Source of the DNA: Tateyamaria sp. ANG-S1
Lineage (GTDB): Bacteria > Pseudomonadota > Alphaproteobacteria > Rhodobacterales > Rhodobacteraceae
Reading direction: 5' to 3'
Assembly: GCF_000814025.1 (NCBI RefSeq)
Contig: NZ_JWLL01000005.1
Span: 434,001 to 498,000 of the forward strand
Length of the DNA stretch: 64,000 bases
Of the stretch, positions 45,029 through 53,176 are shown piece by piece. The translations under genes were made by a program, and so were the position numbers. Position 1 is the stretch's first letter; every line of letters starts with the position of its first letter. Under the pieces are notes generated by a model. The model was not told the origin of the DNA, made no database searches, and saw nothing but the letters and a program-made list of their open reading frames with translations.

Positions 45029-45484
45029 CTACGCTTCCTGACTTTGTGGGTGCGTCGACGATGTAGCCTGCAACCGGGTGTCGCGGTAGCCGCTGGCCGC
45101 GACCGACGCGCAAAGCGGTTTCCATTGACAGCCACCACATGCGCCTTGCACCCGTTCGACGGCATATGAGCCACGCAGGTTGGCGAGCTGCGCGGCGCCA
45201 AGCGTCAGCCGGTCGCCAGCGACAAGATCGCGTTCGAGGGTGGATGCGACCTCTGCCAGTGCAATCTGGTCGCGCCGCCGGACACTGGCCGTGTGGCAGT
45301 GCCCGTCGCCCCCTTCGAGAAGGGGGGCACAGATGTCATCGGGTCCTTCGACGATCAGGACGTCTTCGCCGTCGCTGAGACGGGCGGCGATCCTGTCGAG
45401 GTTCGCGACAAAGGCCGGGGTGTAGCCTTTGCCCACATAGGTCAGCACGCACAGCAGATGGTGCGCGCGCAGGCGGACCGTCAC
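45029..45484 (-). CDS. DUF1284 protein, predicted Fe-S or metal protein
   Basis: 151 aa from GTG 45484, coupled to the bioY stop as GTGA. It opens VRLRAHHLLCVLTYVGKGY, the DUF1284 pattern, and has cysteines in DDICAPL, GHCHT and the cluster CGGCQWKPLC, suited to an iron-sulfur or zinc site. The family is often called a predicted iron-sulfur protein. Pairing with a biotin transporter gene hints at a link to Fe-S-dependent biotin synthesis; inference only. Confidence 0.88.
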   Translation of the reverse strand: MTVRLRAHHLLCVLTYVGKGYTPAFVANLDRIAARLSDGEDVLIVEGPDDICAPLLEGGDGHCHTASVRRRDQIALAEVASTLERDLVAGDRLTLGAAQLANLRGSYAVERVQGACGGCQWKPLCASVAASGYRDTRLQATSSTHPQSQEA

Positions 45485-46062
45485 GAACCGGGCGCGCGTT
45501 TGGCCCGTTTGGCCAGACCGAGCAGGACCATTGCGCCAAGTGCGGATTTCAGCACGCCCCCGACGATGAAGGGCAGCACGCCGCCTGTGATCGCTGCTTC
45601 GACACCGATCAGAACTGCCAGCCATGCGGCACCCACGACGAGGCAGAGCGCGTTGCCTGCCAGCATTGCGGCGAAGGCGAGGCCAAGGCGGTGGCCGTTC
45701 CAGCCGCGTTCCACGAGCCAGCCGGTCAGCGCACCCGCGAGGATGAACGCGAAGAGGTAGCCGCCGGTCGGGCCGATGAAGTGATGCGCCCCGGCAGCAC
45801 CGCCTGCGAGGACGGGAAGGCCAAGGGCCCCCTGACCGAGCCAGGCGATGATGGTCGCCCCGCCCAGCCGCCATCCGTAGAGCGCGCCGATCAGTGTTAC
45901 CGCAAAGGTTTGCATCGTCACCGGGACGGGCACCATCGGCACCTCGATATAGGACGACAGCGCGAGGAACAGCGTGCCGCAGATCACAAATGTGGCCTTC
46001 CAAAGAGAGGACATTTCACCGATCCCGATGGGACTGCCGACTGTATGTGTGGATGTGGACAA
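45481..46062 (-). CDS. bioY: Biotin ECF transporter S component BioY
   Basis: 193 aa if started at TTG 46062 (AAGAG upstream); TTG 46095 or ATG 46014 are alternatives, and the true start is uncertain. Six membrane helices with the family motifs VPMVPVPVTMQTFAVTLIGALYG in helices 1-2 and GPTGGYLFAFILAG in the middle. BioY binds biotin for uptake, alone or with BioMN; no bioM or bioN is adjacent. Coupled to the DUF1284 gene by 4 nt. Confidence 0.9.
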   Translation of the reverse strand: MSTSTHTVGSPIGIGEMSSLWKATFVICGTLFLALSSYIEVPMVPVPVTMQTFAVTLIGALYGWRLGGATIIAWLGQGALGLPVLAGGAAGAHHFIGPTGGYLFAFILAGALTGWLVERGWNGHRLGLAFAAMLAGNALCLVVGAAWLAVLIGVEAAITGGVLPFIVGGVLKSALGAMVLLGLAKRAKRAPGS

Positions 46063-46272
46063 GGGTTTGGCTCTTTTTTGTTGGACTGCGATCAAGGGTG
46101 CGAGTGACCAAGGTACTGTGGTCGAAGGACATTATGTTGGAAAGCAGGCGACATGCTGCGTCGGCTGTTACTTGCCGAAAGCATGGGGGTGTTTCAAGGG
46201 CAGTTGTGGCTCTGGCAGAGGGCGCCGGGCTATTTGCATCAGCGGTTGGTTCTTGGACCGGGTGCGGAGGGC

Positions 46273-46290
46273 AGGTATGCCAACATACCT
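46273..46290. promoter_or_regulatory. Perfect inverted repeat upstream of the YunG-like gene
   Basis: AGGTATG (46273-46279) and CATACCT (46284-46290) form perfect 7-bp arms around CCAA, 26 bp before the gene start. The place between bioY and this gene suits an operator. A biotin-responsive regulator such as BioR is known from alphaproteobacteria, but I cannot confirm a match to its consensus. Confidence 0.4.
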
Positions 46291-46316
46291 ATGACCGGTT
46301 TGGGAGGGATGTGCAG

Positions 46317-46679
46317 ATGCAGTTTGATGAGGACCGGGTGCGCGCCGCGCTTGAGACCGCATGGTCGTTGGACACGGCGCAGCAATGGTCGAAGGAGAAC
46401 CCGGCCAATGGGCAATGCAATGTCACCAGCGCCGTGATCCACGACCTGTTTGGGGGGCACGTTCTGCGGACGCCCTGTGCGGGCGTCTGGCATTACTACA
46501 ACCGTATTGATGGTCAGCGTTGTGATCTGACCGACAGTCAGTTTGTCCGGCCGGGTGCGCGTTTTGCTGTGCCTGATCCCTATCAGGATGAAGTGACGGA
46601 CCGTGATGCGGCTATGGAGGGCATTCCGGAGCGCGAATACGAGGCGTTGAAGGTGGCGCTGCTGGATCGGTTGTCGTGA
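46317..46679 (+). CDS. YunG-like protein
   Basis: 120 aa from ATG 46317 with GGGAGGG 8 nt upstream; a longer frame to 45894 lies antisense to bioY and is rejected. The core WSKENPANGQCNVTSAVIHDLF and GVWHYYNRIDGQRCDLTDSQF (each shown here only in outline: NPA-GQC-VTS, WH-YN-IDG-R-DLT-SQF) matches the YunG family of small soluble proteins. Function unknown. Divergent from bioY. Confidence 0.8.
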   Translation: MQFDEDRVRAALETAWSLDTAQQWSKENPANGQCNVTSAVIHDLFGGHVLRTPCAGVWHYYNRIDGQRCDLTDSQFVRPGARFAVPDPYQDEVTDRDAAMEGIPEREYEALKVALLDRLS

Positions 46680-46700
46680 TCGTTGGCGTGGCTGTGCGCC

Positions 46701-47990
46701 CTATCGCTTGTCCACGATCCGCACCGCCTTGCCCTGTGACCGTTCCACGCTGCCGGGGTGGGCGACATCGACTTTGACGCTGATCCCGATGGTTTGCTTG
46801 ATCCGTGACGCCAGCGCGCGGGCGGCGTCGGTGCTGTCGCCCCCGTTCGTCGCCTCGCACAGCACGCGCATCTGGTCCATGCGGTCGGGTTTGGTCAGTT
46901 CGATCTGGAAGTGTGGGGCGAGGCCGGGGGTGGCCATCAGGCATTCCTCGATCTGCGTCGGGAAGACGTTGACGCCGCGCAGGATGATCATGTCGTCGCT
47001 GCGACCTGTGACCTTTTCCATGCGCCGCATGGAGCGGGCGGTGCCGGGCAGGAGCCGGGTCAGGTCGCGGGTGCGGTAGCGGATGATTGGGAACGCTTCC
47101 TTGGTCAGCGAGGTGAAGACAAGTTCGCCCATTTCGCCGTCTTCGACGGGTTGCCCCGTGTTCGGGTCGATGATTTCGGGGAAGAAGTGGTCTTCCCAGA
47201 TGTGCAGGCCGTCTTTGGTCTCAACACATTCCATGGAGACACCGGGGCCGATGACTTCCGACAGGCCGTATATGTCGACGGCGTGCATGTCGAAGGCCTG
47301 TTCGATTTCGGTGCGCATGGCGTTGGTCCATGGTTCGGCGCCGAAGATGCCAACTTCGAGCGAGGAGGCGCGGGGATCGAGGTTTTGGGCATCGAATTCG
47401 TCGAGGACCGAGAGCGCGTAGGACGGCGTGACGGTGATCCCCTTGGGTTTGAAGTCTTCGATCAGGCGCACCTGCCGGGGGGTCATGCCGCCGGAGATGG
47501 GGATGGTGGTGAGCCCCAGTGCGTCTGCACCGAGGTGGATGCCAAGCCCGCCGGTGAAGAGGCCGTAGCCGTAGGCGTTGTGCAGGAGGTCGCCCGGTTG
47601 CAGGCCCGCTGCGCGCAGGGACCGTGCGACCACGTTGCCCCAGTTTTTGAGGTCGTTCTCGGTGTAGCCGACGACTGTGGGCTGGCCTGTGGTGCCGGAG
47701 GAGGCGTGGATGCGTTTTACATCCTTACGGGGGACGGCGAACATGCCGAACGGGTAGTTGGCGCGCAGGTCCTGTTTGGTGGTGAAGGGGAATTTGGCGA
47801 GATCGCTGAGGGACGTGAGGTCATCGGGGTGGATGCCTGCGGCGTCGAAGGCTGCTTTGTAGTGTGGCACGTTTTGGTAGGCGTGGTTCAGAGACCATTT
47901 GAGCCGGTCGAGTTGCAGCGCCGCGATCTCGTCCCGGCTGGCGATTTCGATGGGGTCCAGGGTGTGCTTGGCTGGGGTAAGGTCTTTCAT
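46701..47990 (-). CDS. paaK: Phenylacetate-CoA ligase
   Basis: 429 aa from ATG 47990, overlapping the paaI stop as ATGA. The AMP-forming P-loop is HASSGTTGQPTVVGYT; EPWTNAMRTEIEQAF and the C-terminal RSDDMIILRGVNVFPTQIEE match PaaK. It activates phenylacetate to phenylacetyl-CoA, the substrate of the epoxidase encoded at 4-12 kb. Frame continues upstream into paaI but lacks similarity there. Confidence 0.96.
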   Translation of the reverse strand: MKDLTPAKHTLDPIEIASRDEIAALQLDRLKWSLNHAYQNVPHYKAAFDAAGIHPDDLTSLSDLAKFPFTTKQDLRANYPFGMFAVPRKDVKRIHASSGTTGQPTVVGYTENDLKNWGNVVARSLRAAGLQPGDLLHNAYGYGLFTGGLGIHLGADALGLTTIPISGGMTPRQVRLIEDFKPKGITVTPSYALSVLDEFDAQNLDPRASSLEVGIFGAEPWTNAMRTEIEQAFDMHAVDIYGLSEVIGPGVSMECVETKDGLHIWEDHFFPEIIDPNTGQPVEDGEMGELVFTSLTKEAFPIIRYRTRDLTRLLPGTARSMRRMEKVTGRSDDMIILRGVNVFPTQIEECLMATPGLAPHFQIELTKPDRMDQMRVLCEATNGGDSTDAARALASRIKQTIGISVKVDVAHPGSVERSQGKAVRIVDKR

Positions 47991-48421
47991 TCCGTGTCCT
48001 CCTCGAAATGGGTGCCGGAGATTTCGCGGGAGAGGCCGCGGAAAAGGGCGATTTGGCGATGGTCGTCCCCGGTGACTGTGACGTCGTAGGTGCCGGAGCG
48101 GCCCTGGCGTGCGATTTCCGTCGCTTTGGCTGTCAGCACCTCGTCCAGCTGGCCGGGGGCGAGGTAGGTGATCTGGTTGGAGTGCGCGACCGTGAGCCGG
48201 TTGTAGCTGTTGCAGGCGAAGGCAAAGGCGCTGTCGGCCAGCGTGAAGATCATGCCGCCGTGGCATATGCCGTGGCCGTTGAGCATGTGTTTGCGCACCT
48301 GCATTGTCAGGGTCGCGGTGCCGGGGCCGATGTTTTCGATCCGCATGCCGAGGGCCTGACTGGCCTCGTCTGTGGCCCACATGGCATCCGCGCAGCGCTG
48401 GGCGCGCTCTTCGGGGGTCAT
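47987..48421 (-). CDS. paaI: Hydroxyphenylacetyl-CoA thioesterase PaaI
   Basis: 144 aa from ATG 48421. Hotdog fold with the family core HMLNGHGICHGGMIFTLADSAFAF, here cut to key residues N-G-H-x2-CHGG-x4-LAD. It removes CoA from dead-end phenylacetyl-CoA derivatives and so frees CoA. First gene of the paaI-paaK unit; the 50-60 bp upstream hold TTTGTAACG, shared with the main paa promoter. Confidence 0.95.
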   Translation of the reverse strand: MTPEERAQRCADAMWATDEASQALGMRIENIGPGTATLTMQVRKHMLNGHGICHGGMIFTLADSAFAFACNSYNRLTVAHSNQITYLAPGQLDEVLTAKATEIARQGRSGTYDVTVTGDDHRQIALFRGLSREISGTHFEEDTE

Positions 48422-48468
48422 CCGGCATCCTCCCCTATGCGTTTCAGACTTGCCCGACTTTGCCGCCA

Positions 48469-48478
48469 TTTTGTAACG
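48469..48478. promoter_or_regulatory. TTTTGTAACG word upstream of paaI, candidate PaaX half-site
   Basis: Matches the right half of the inverted pair at 11869-11904. It lies 48-57 bp before the paaI start, a normal operator position. A weak partner, GTTTCA, lies at 48441-48446, 31 bp away against 30 bp at the other site. Confidence 0.45.
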
Positions 48479-48537
48479 TATTCAAGCGTGTTGGCACGGC
48501 TCTTGAATTTGTGAGCGGGCCGCGCAAGTGTGGTGCC

Positions 48538-48885
48538 ATGACGCTTCAGACGCCACCCCCGTCCAATCTTCGCGAAATGCCGAGCCCGCAGGTGGCTTTT
48601 CACAGAACCGAACTGTCCGTGATCCTGTCGCTTTATGGCCGTATGGTCGCGGCGGGGGAATGGCGGGATTACGGGATTTCCTGTTTGCGCGATGTGGCCG
48701 TGTTTTCGGTGTTTCGGCGGACGGCGGAGAACCCGATGTACCGGATTGAGAAGCGGCCCAAGCTGCGCGGGAAGCAGGGGATGTATGCCGTCATCGGCAT
48801 GGACGGGCAGGTGCTGCGCCGGGGGCAGGATTTGAAGACCGTGTTGCGCGTGCTGGAGCGTAAGTTGATCCGGGCGGTTGACTGA
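48538..48885 (+). CDS. DUF2794 family protein
   Basis: 115 aa from ATG 48538. The body 'QVAFHRTELSVILSLYGRMV' and 'EWRDYGISCLRDVAVFSVFRR' with a basic beta-rich end 'MYRIEKRPKLRGKQGMYAV' is typical of DUF2794, a small soluble family confined to alphaproteobacteria. Function unknown. Divergent from paaI; shares the 116-bp spacer with its promoter. Confidence 0.88.
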   Translation: MTLQTPPPSNLREMPSPQVAFHRTELSVILSLYGRMVAAGEWRDYGISCLRDVAVFSVFRRTAENPMYRIEKRPKLRGKQGMYAVIGMDGQVLRRGQDLKTVLRVLERKLIRAVD

Positions 48886-48895
48886 ATTGTCCGCT

Positions 48896-48981
48896 GGCGC
48901 GGGCGCGATTTATTTTTGCTGACGAGGGGGCTGTCTGCCCCCTCGAGCTCCCCCGAAGGTATTTTTGGCCAGAAGAAAGGG
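48896..48981. repeat. Dispersed structured element, copy D
   Basis: A GCGC-rich start (48896-48907), an AT stretch GATTTATTTTTG, a perfect 9-bp hairpin CGAGGGGGC / GCCCCCTCG (48923-48931 and 48937-48945), then CTCCCCCGAAGGTATTTTTGGCCAGAAGAAAG abbreviated, abutting the NlpC stop codon. Same order of parts as the copies at 60256 and 62003, with different hairpin sequence. Confidence 0.65.
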
Positions 48982-49752
48982 TTAGGGGCGTTTGTGGCTG
49001 GTGAGGTCGCCGTCGCCGTTTGTTTTGATCCGTTTGATGGCGGGGGCGATGGGTTCTTCGACCACGGACATGTGGGTGGCGTTGGCGTGGATCATGTGGG
49101 TGGGGCTGGTGACGAGCGCCACGTGTCCCTTCCAGAAGAGGAGGTCGCCCGGTTGGTAGGGGCCGGTGGCGTCCTTGAACGCGGATTCCTGTTGGTCGCT
49201 GTCGCCGGGGCATGGGATGCCTGCCGTCGTGAGTGCGATTTGGGCGAGGCCGGAACAGTCGATGCCGGCGCGTGTGTTGCCGCCCCAAAGGTACGGCGTG
49301 CCGAGGAAGAGGCGGGCCGTGTCGATGGGGTTTGCGCTGTAGGGCAGGGGTGACAGGTTGGCCTTGGGCACGTGGCCGAAGGCGGTTTCGATGTAGTCCG
49401 TTGTGTCTGACAGGGCGGTCAGTTTGGTGCCGAAGGTCAGGCTCGCTGTGTCCGGCGATTTGAACGTCGCGCGGTCGTAGCTGTGTGCGGCGGGGGTTGT
49501 GACCATGTGGGTTGGGGTCGTCACTGGGCCGATGGCGTTGGCTGGGACAAAGCCGATATAGCCGTCGAGGTCGGCGCGGATATAGGCGTGGCCATCGGTT
49601 TGGCCTAGCATTGTCACATGCGCCCCGGCGATGAGTTGCCTGTCGCGAGGCCCGTTTGGGGCGCGGAGCAGGTCCACAAAAGGCGCTGTGATCTGGCCGG
49701 GGGCTGTGCCGTCCACCAGATGCGGGTCGGGGACGGTCCGGCGGTCTGTCAC
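48982..49752 (-). CDS. NlpC/P60 family endopeptidase with SH3-like domains
   Basis: 256 aa from GTG 49752, coupled to the aminopeptidase stop as GTGA. Residues about 20-130 contain bacterial SH3-like repeats (LLRAPNGPRDRQLIAG, YIRADLDGYIGFV); the NlpC/P60 domain follows with catalytic cysteine in AGIDCSGLAQ, PGDSDQQ and histidine in FWKGHVALV. Such enzymes cut gamma-D-Glu-diaminopimelate bonds in cell-wall peptides; with no visible signal peptide it may act on recycled muropeptides in the cytoplasm with the neighbouring aminopeptidase. Confidence 0.92.
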   Translation of the reverse strand: MTDRRTVPDPHLVDGTAPGQITAPFVDLLRAPNGPRDRQLIAGAHVTMLGQTDGHAYIRADLDGYIGFVPANAIGPVTTPTHMVTTPAAHSYDRATFKSPDTASLTFGTKLTALSDTTDYIETAFGHVPKANLSPLPYSANPIDTARLFLGTPYLWGGNTRAGIDCSGLAQIALTTAGIPCPGDSDQQESAFKDATGPYQPGDLLFWKGHVALVTSPTHMIHANATHMSVVEEPIAPAIKRIKTNGDGDLTSHKRP

Positions 49753-51119
49753 AGCTTGAGCATCTTTGGCAGCGCGTCGAGCAGGGCGCGGGTGCCCTGG
49801 CCGACGCCGCCCTTGGGCCGGGCGGGCGCGCTGCTGGGTTGCCAGCCGTAGATGTCAAAATGGATGTACGGGGCGCTGTCCACGAAGCGGCGCAGGAACA
49901 GGGCGGCTGTGATGGAGCCCGCAAACCCGCCCTTGGGGGCGTTGTCGAGGTCGGCGATGCCGGGTTCGATCATGGATTCGTAGGGCGCGTGGAAGGGCAT
50001 GCGCCAGACCGGGTCGGCGGTTGTGGTCGCTGCCTCTTCGAGTGCCGCTGAAAGCGGCGTCTCATCGGTGTAGTAAGGGGCGAGGTCGGGGCCGACGGCC
50101 ACACGGGCCGCGCCGGTGAGCGTGGCCATGGAGATGATAAGGTCTGGTGCGTCTTCATCCGCGAGGGCCAGTGCGTCGGCGAGCACGAGCCGCCCTTCGG
50201 CGTCGGTGTTGTTAATCTCGACCGTGAGGCCCTTGCGGCTGGTCAGGATATCCTGCGGACGGAAGGCGTTGCCGGAGACGCTGTTTTCCACCGCCGGGAT
50301 CAGGACACGGAGTTGCACGGGCAGGCCGGTGGCCATGATCATATGCGCAAGGCCGAGGACGGCGGCAGATCCGCCCATGTCCTTTTTCATCAGGCCCATG
50401 GAGGCGCCGGGTTTGAGGTTCAGCCCGCCGGTGTCAAAGCAGACCCCCTTGCCCACTAGCGTGAGTTTTGGCCCCGTGTCGCCCCATGTCATGTCGATCA
50501 GCCGGGGCGCGCGGTCGGCGGCGCGGCCCACGGTGTGGATCATCGGGAAGTTTTGCGCCAGCAGGTCGTCGCCCGTGATGACCGTGATGGCGGCACCATG
50601 GGTTTCGGCCAGATCGCGGGCGGCCTGTTCCAGATCGGGTGGGCCCATGTCAGAGGCCGGGGTGTTGATGAGGGTGCGGGTCAGCGCCTCGCCCCCGGCG
50701 ATGGCTTCGGTGCGCGTGGCGTCGATGCCTTCTGGGGCCACGAGGCGCGCAGCCATCGGGGACTGGTCCTTGTACCGGTCAAAGCGGTAGGTGGCGAGCA
50801 GCCATCCCAGTGCTTCGGTTTGCAGCGCGTCCGAGGGCAGGTCGGAGATCAGCCGGTATGTCCCCTTAGGCAGCTTGGCTGCCGCTGCTGCAATGTGAAA
50901 GCGGCCCCGTGCGCGGGTCGTTTCATTGCCATAGCCCAGCAGCGCATCCGTGCCACCGGGCAACAGCAAGGCTTGGCCTATGGCAGCGGTGAAGCTGTGC
51001 GCCTCGACCCACGCTTGCACCTCTTCGGGCTGTTCGGCCAGCCAGTCCGACAGGGCGCTGTCTGTCAAAAGATGGGCGGACCGGGTGGTGTCATCCGGTG
51101 TGGCAAAGCTAAGCGTCAT
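49749..51119 (-). CDS. Leucyl aminopeptidase family (M17) protein
   Basis: 456 aa. The M17 signature NTDAEGRLVLADAL is intact, as are VGKGVCFDTGGLNLKP with metal/lysine residues and MKKDMGGSAAVL. It removes N-terminal residues from peptides using two metal ions. The N-terminal domain is divergent, as in the PepB/YpdF-like branch. Coupled to the NlpC/P60 gene, suggesting joint use on murein-derived peptides. Confidence 0.93.
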   Translation of the reverse strand: MTLSFATPDDTTRSAHLLTDSALSDWLAEQPEEVQAWVEAHSFTAAIGQALLLPGGTDALLGYGNETTRARGRFHIAAAAAKLPKGTYRLISDLPSDALQTEALGWLLATYRFDRYKDQSPMAARLVAPEGIDATRTEAIAGGEALTRTLINTPASDMGPPDLEQAARDLAETHGAAITVITGDDLLAQNFPMIHTVGRAADRAPRLIDMTWGDTGPKLTLVGKGVCFDTGGLNLKPGASMGLMKKDMGGSAAVLGLAHMIMATGLPVQLRVLIPAVENSVSGNAFRPQDILTSRKGLTVEINNTDAEGRLVLADALALADEDAPDLIISMATLTGAARVAVGPDLAPYYTDETPLSAALEEAATTTADPVWRMPFHAPYESMIEPGIADLDNAPKGGFAGSITAALFLRRFVDSAPYIHFDIYGWQPSSAPARPKGGVGQGTRALLDALPKMLKL

Positions 51120-51135
51120 AGCGGCGTGGTCCTGC

Positions 51136-51209
51136 AGGGTCTGTTGTCGCAGACCCTAGGACACACACGCATAAATGGCACCCCACCCGAGCCCATTTCG
51201 GCGAAATGG
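51136..51209 (-). promoter_or_regulatory. Two hairpins between the 126-aa gene and the aminopeptidase gene
   Basis: AGGGTCTG / CAGACCCT (51136-51143 and 51150-51157, 6-nt loop) and CCATTTCG-G-CGAAATGG (51193-51209), both perfect. Neither has a T-run on the minus strand. They may end or process the transcript of the 126-aa gene, or form a leader for the aminopeptidase gene. Confidence 0.4.
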
Positions 51210-51256
51210 TGTGGCGCGTGTGCCGTAGAGGTTTGCCGGATGACGCGAGGCCCACC

Positions 51257-51637
51257 TTAGATCTGTATGTCTTGCAGGTCCCAGATGGCCGTAAGCGATC
51301 CTTCGCCGGTGCGCAGCAGGCGGCCCAGCGTGGCAGCGAGCGCGACCTGATCGCGCGCCTCGGTGCATTGCACGACGTCCTTGGCCACACGTGCGAGCAC
51401 ATCCATGCCGATCTGGTCGGCAATGGCGATCAGCGACTTGGCGGAGCGCCGCAGCTCTTCCAGCTCTCCCTTGCGGTAGAGCCGGTCGCAATGGGCCATG
51501 CGCAGGGCCAGTTCCTCCATCGCGCGGCACACGACATCTTCGGCATTGACCGGGTCCATTTCGCCGTAGAGCGCATGCAAACGGTCGTGATTGACCTGCA
51601 CGGATTCGTGCAGTTGAATTTGTGTTACTGTTGACAA
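51257..51637 (-). CDS. Hypothetical helical protein, HPt-like, 126 aa
   Basis: The start is probably TTG 51637, with AGAGG 7-8 nt upstream; no ATG gives a better N-terminus. Nearly all-helical (DVVCRAMEELALRMAHCDRLYRKGELEELRRSAKSL... in outline). The pattern of four helices with 'SLIAIADQIGMDVLARVAKDV' recalls histidine phosphotransfer domains, but the phosphoacceptor histidine position reads as RRSAKSL, without histidine. Divergent from sbtA. Function unknown. Confidence 0.7.
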   Translation of the reverse strand: MSTVTQIQLHESVQVNHDRLHALYGEMDPVNAEDVVCRAMEELALRMAHCDRLYRKGELEELRRSAKSLIAIADQIGMDVLARVAKDVVQCTEARDQVALAATLGRLLRTGEGSLTAIWDLQDIQI

Positions 51638-51882
51638 AACGTCACCTCTTCTCACCCAAAAGTCGTCCGCCCCCACGGCTGAATTCAGGCATAGGTCACA
51701 GACCCTTCCCAAATCGTTATGTTGGCTGTGTCTTTTCGCTCGAATTTGTTTTGAATTCCGGATAACCACCGCGCGCAATAGAGGTGGGTCATGGTGCCGG
51801 GGAGACCGCGTGCTGACATGGCCGAAGACGGCGGGACTTTGATTTTCGACCGGCTGAAGCCGGCGCAGACGAGGGGACAGAC

Positions 51883-52860
51883 GTGGACCAGATTCTGAGC
51901 CTTGCGGCGACAAACCTGTTGTCGCCCATTATCCTGAGTTTTGCCCTGGGCGTGGCTGCGTCACTGGCGCGGTCGGACCTGAATATCCCCGAAGCTGTGG
52001 CCAAGGGGATGTCGATTTACCTGCTTTTTGCCATTGGCTTCAAAGGTGGGGTCAGCGTTGCCGATCACGGCATTGACGGGACGCTGGCCGCGTCGCTGTT
52101 GGCGGGGATTGTTCTGTCGGCTGCGCTGCCCATCGTGGCCTTTGGGCTGTTGCAGGTGATGGGGAACCTGAGCCGGTTGGATGCGGCGGCGGTGGCCGCG
52201 CACTATGGGTCGATTTCGATTGTGACCTTTGTGGCGGCGACATCCGTTCTGGACAGCAGCGGGATTGCGTCCGAAGGGTATATGGTCGCCGTCGCTGCGG
52301 CGATGGAGGCCCCTGCGATCCTGTCGGCGCTTTGGCTGATCTCGCGCGGGGGGGACAGCCGCCGGATGGATCCCGAGCTGATGCGGGAGATCCTGCTGAA
52401 CGGGTCGATCGTGTTGCTGGTGGGCAGCTTTTTCATCGGCTGGATCACCGGGAACGAGGGACTGGCCAAGATCGAAGCCTTTATTGTGTCGCCGTTCCAG
52501 GGGGTTCTGTGCCTGTTCCTGCTGGATATGGGGCTGGTGGCGGGCCGTGGCCTGCGCGGCGGGTCGGGTGTGTTGAAGCCCGGTGTGCTGACCTTTGGTG
52601 TTGTGATGCCGCTGGTGGGGGCGACCTTTGGCTGTATCGTGGGGCTGCTTTTGGGTGTGAGCACGGGGGGCGTGGCGCTCTTCATGGTGCTTTCAGCTTC
52701 GGCCAGCTATATTGCGGTGCCTGCGGCGATGCGCGTGGCGCTGCCGGAGGCGAACCCGTCGATCTACCTGACCCTGTCGCTGGGGGTCACGTTCCCATTC
52801 AACCTGACGCTCGGCATCCCCATCTATGTTGCTGTCGCAAGCGCGCTGACCGGAGGATAA
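51883..52860 (+). CDS. sbtA: SbtA-type sodium-dependent bicarbonate transporter
   Basis: 325 aa from GTG 51883 with GAGGGG upstream. About ten membrane helices in two repeats: LLSPIILSFALGVAASLARSDL at the start, the serine-rich AHYGSISIVTFVAA loop and 'SASASYIAVPAAMRVALPEANPS' near the end are SbtA family hallmarks. Known in cyanobacteria as a high-affinity Na+/HCO3- symporter. Followed 4 nt later by its PII-like regulator. In a heterotroph it may supply bicarbonate to carboxylases; inferred. Confidence 0.92.
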   Translation: MDQILSLAATNLLSPIILSFALGVAASLARSDLNIPEAVAKGMSIYLLFAIGFKGGVSVADHGIDGTLAASLLAGIVLSAALPIVAFGLLQVMGNLSRLDAAAVAAHYGSISIVTFVAATSVLDSSGIASEGYMVAVAAAMEAPAILSALWLISRGGDSRRMDPELMREILLNGSIVLLVGSFFIGWITGNEGLAKIEAFIVSPFQGVLCLFLLDMGLVAGRGLRGGSGVLKPGVLTFGVVMPLVGATFGCIVGLLLGVSTGGVALFMVLSASASYIAVPAAMRVALPEANPSIYLTLSLGVTFPFNLTLGIPIYVAVASALTGG

Positions 52861-52864
52861 GCGG

Positions 52865-53176
52865 ATGCAGACCCATAAGGCCAAACGTGTTGCCATTATC
52901 ATCGAACAGGTGATGCAGAGCCGTCTGACCGATGCCATGGAAAAGGCGGGTGTGACCGGCTGGACCGTGTTGCCTGTGTTGGGCGGGTCGGGTGATTCCG
53001 GCACCTGGAGCCGTGAGGGGCAGGTGAGCCGGGGCACCGGCATGGTGCAGGTGCTGTGCGTGATCAAGCCCGAGCGGCTGGATGGGTTGCTGGACGCGGC
53101 CTTTGCCGTGGTGGAGCGGCATATCGGGATTGTCACCGTCAGCGATTGCGAAGTGCTGCGGGCCGAACGGTTCTGA
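52865..53176 (+). CDS. sbtB: SbtB-like PII-family regulator
   Basis: 103 aa with GGAGG upstream. A ferredoxin-like PII fold: VAIIIEQVMQSRLTDAMEKAG, the T-loop region VLPVLGGSGDSGTWSREGQV, and 'VVERHIGIVTVSDCEVLRAERF'. The tyrosine of classical GlnB T-loops is absent. SbtB proteins bind AMP/cAMP and gate SbtA. 4 nt after sbtA, so the pair is co-expressed. Confidence 0.92.
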   Translation: MQTHKAKRVAIIIEQVMQSRLTDAMEKAGVTGWTVLPVLGGSGDSGTWSREGQVSRGTGMVQVLCVIKPERLDGLLDAAFAVVERHIGIVTVSDCEVLRAERF

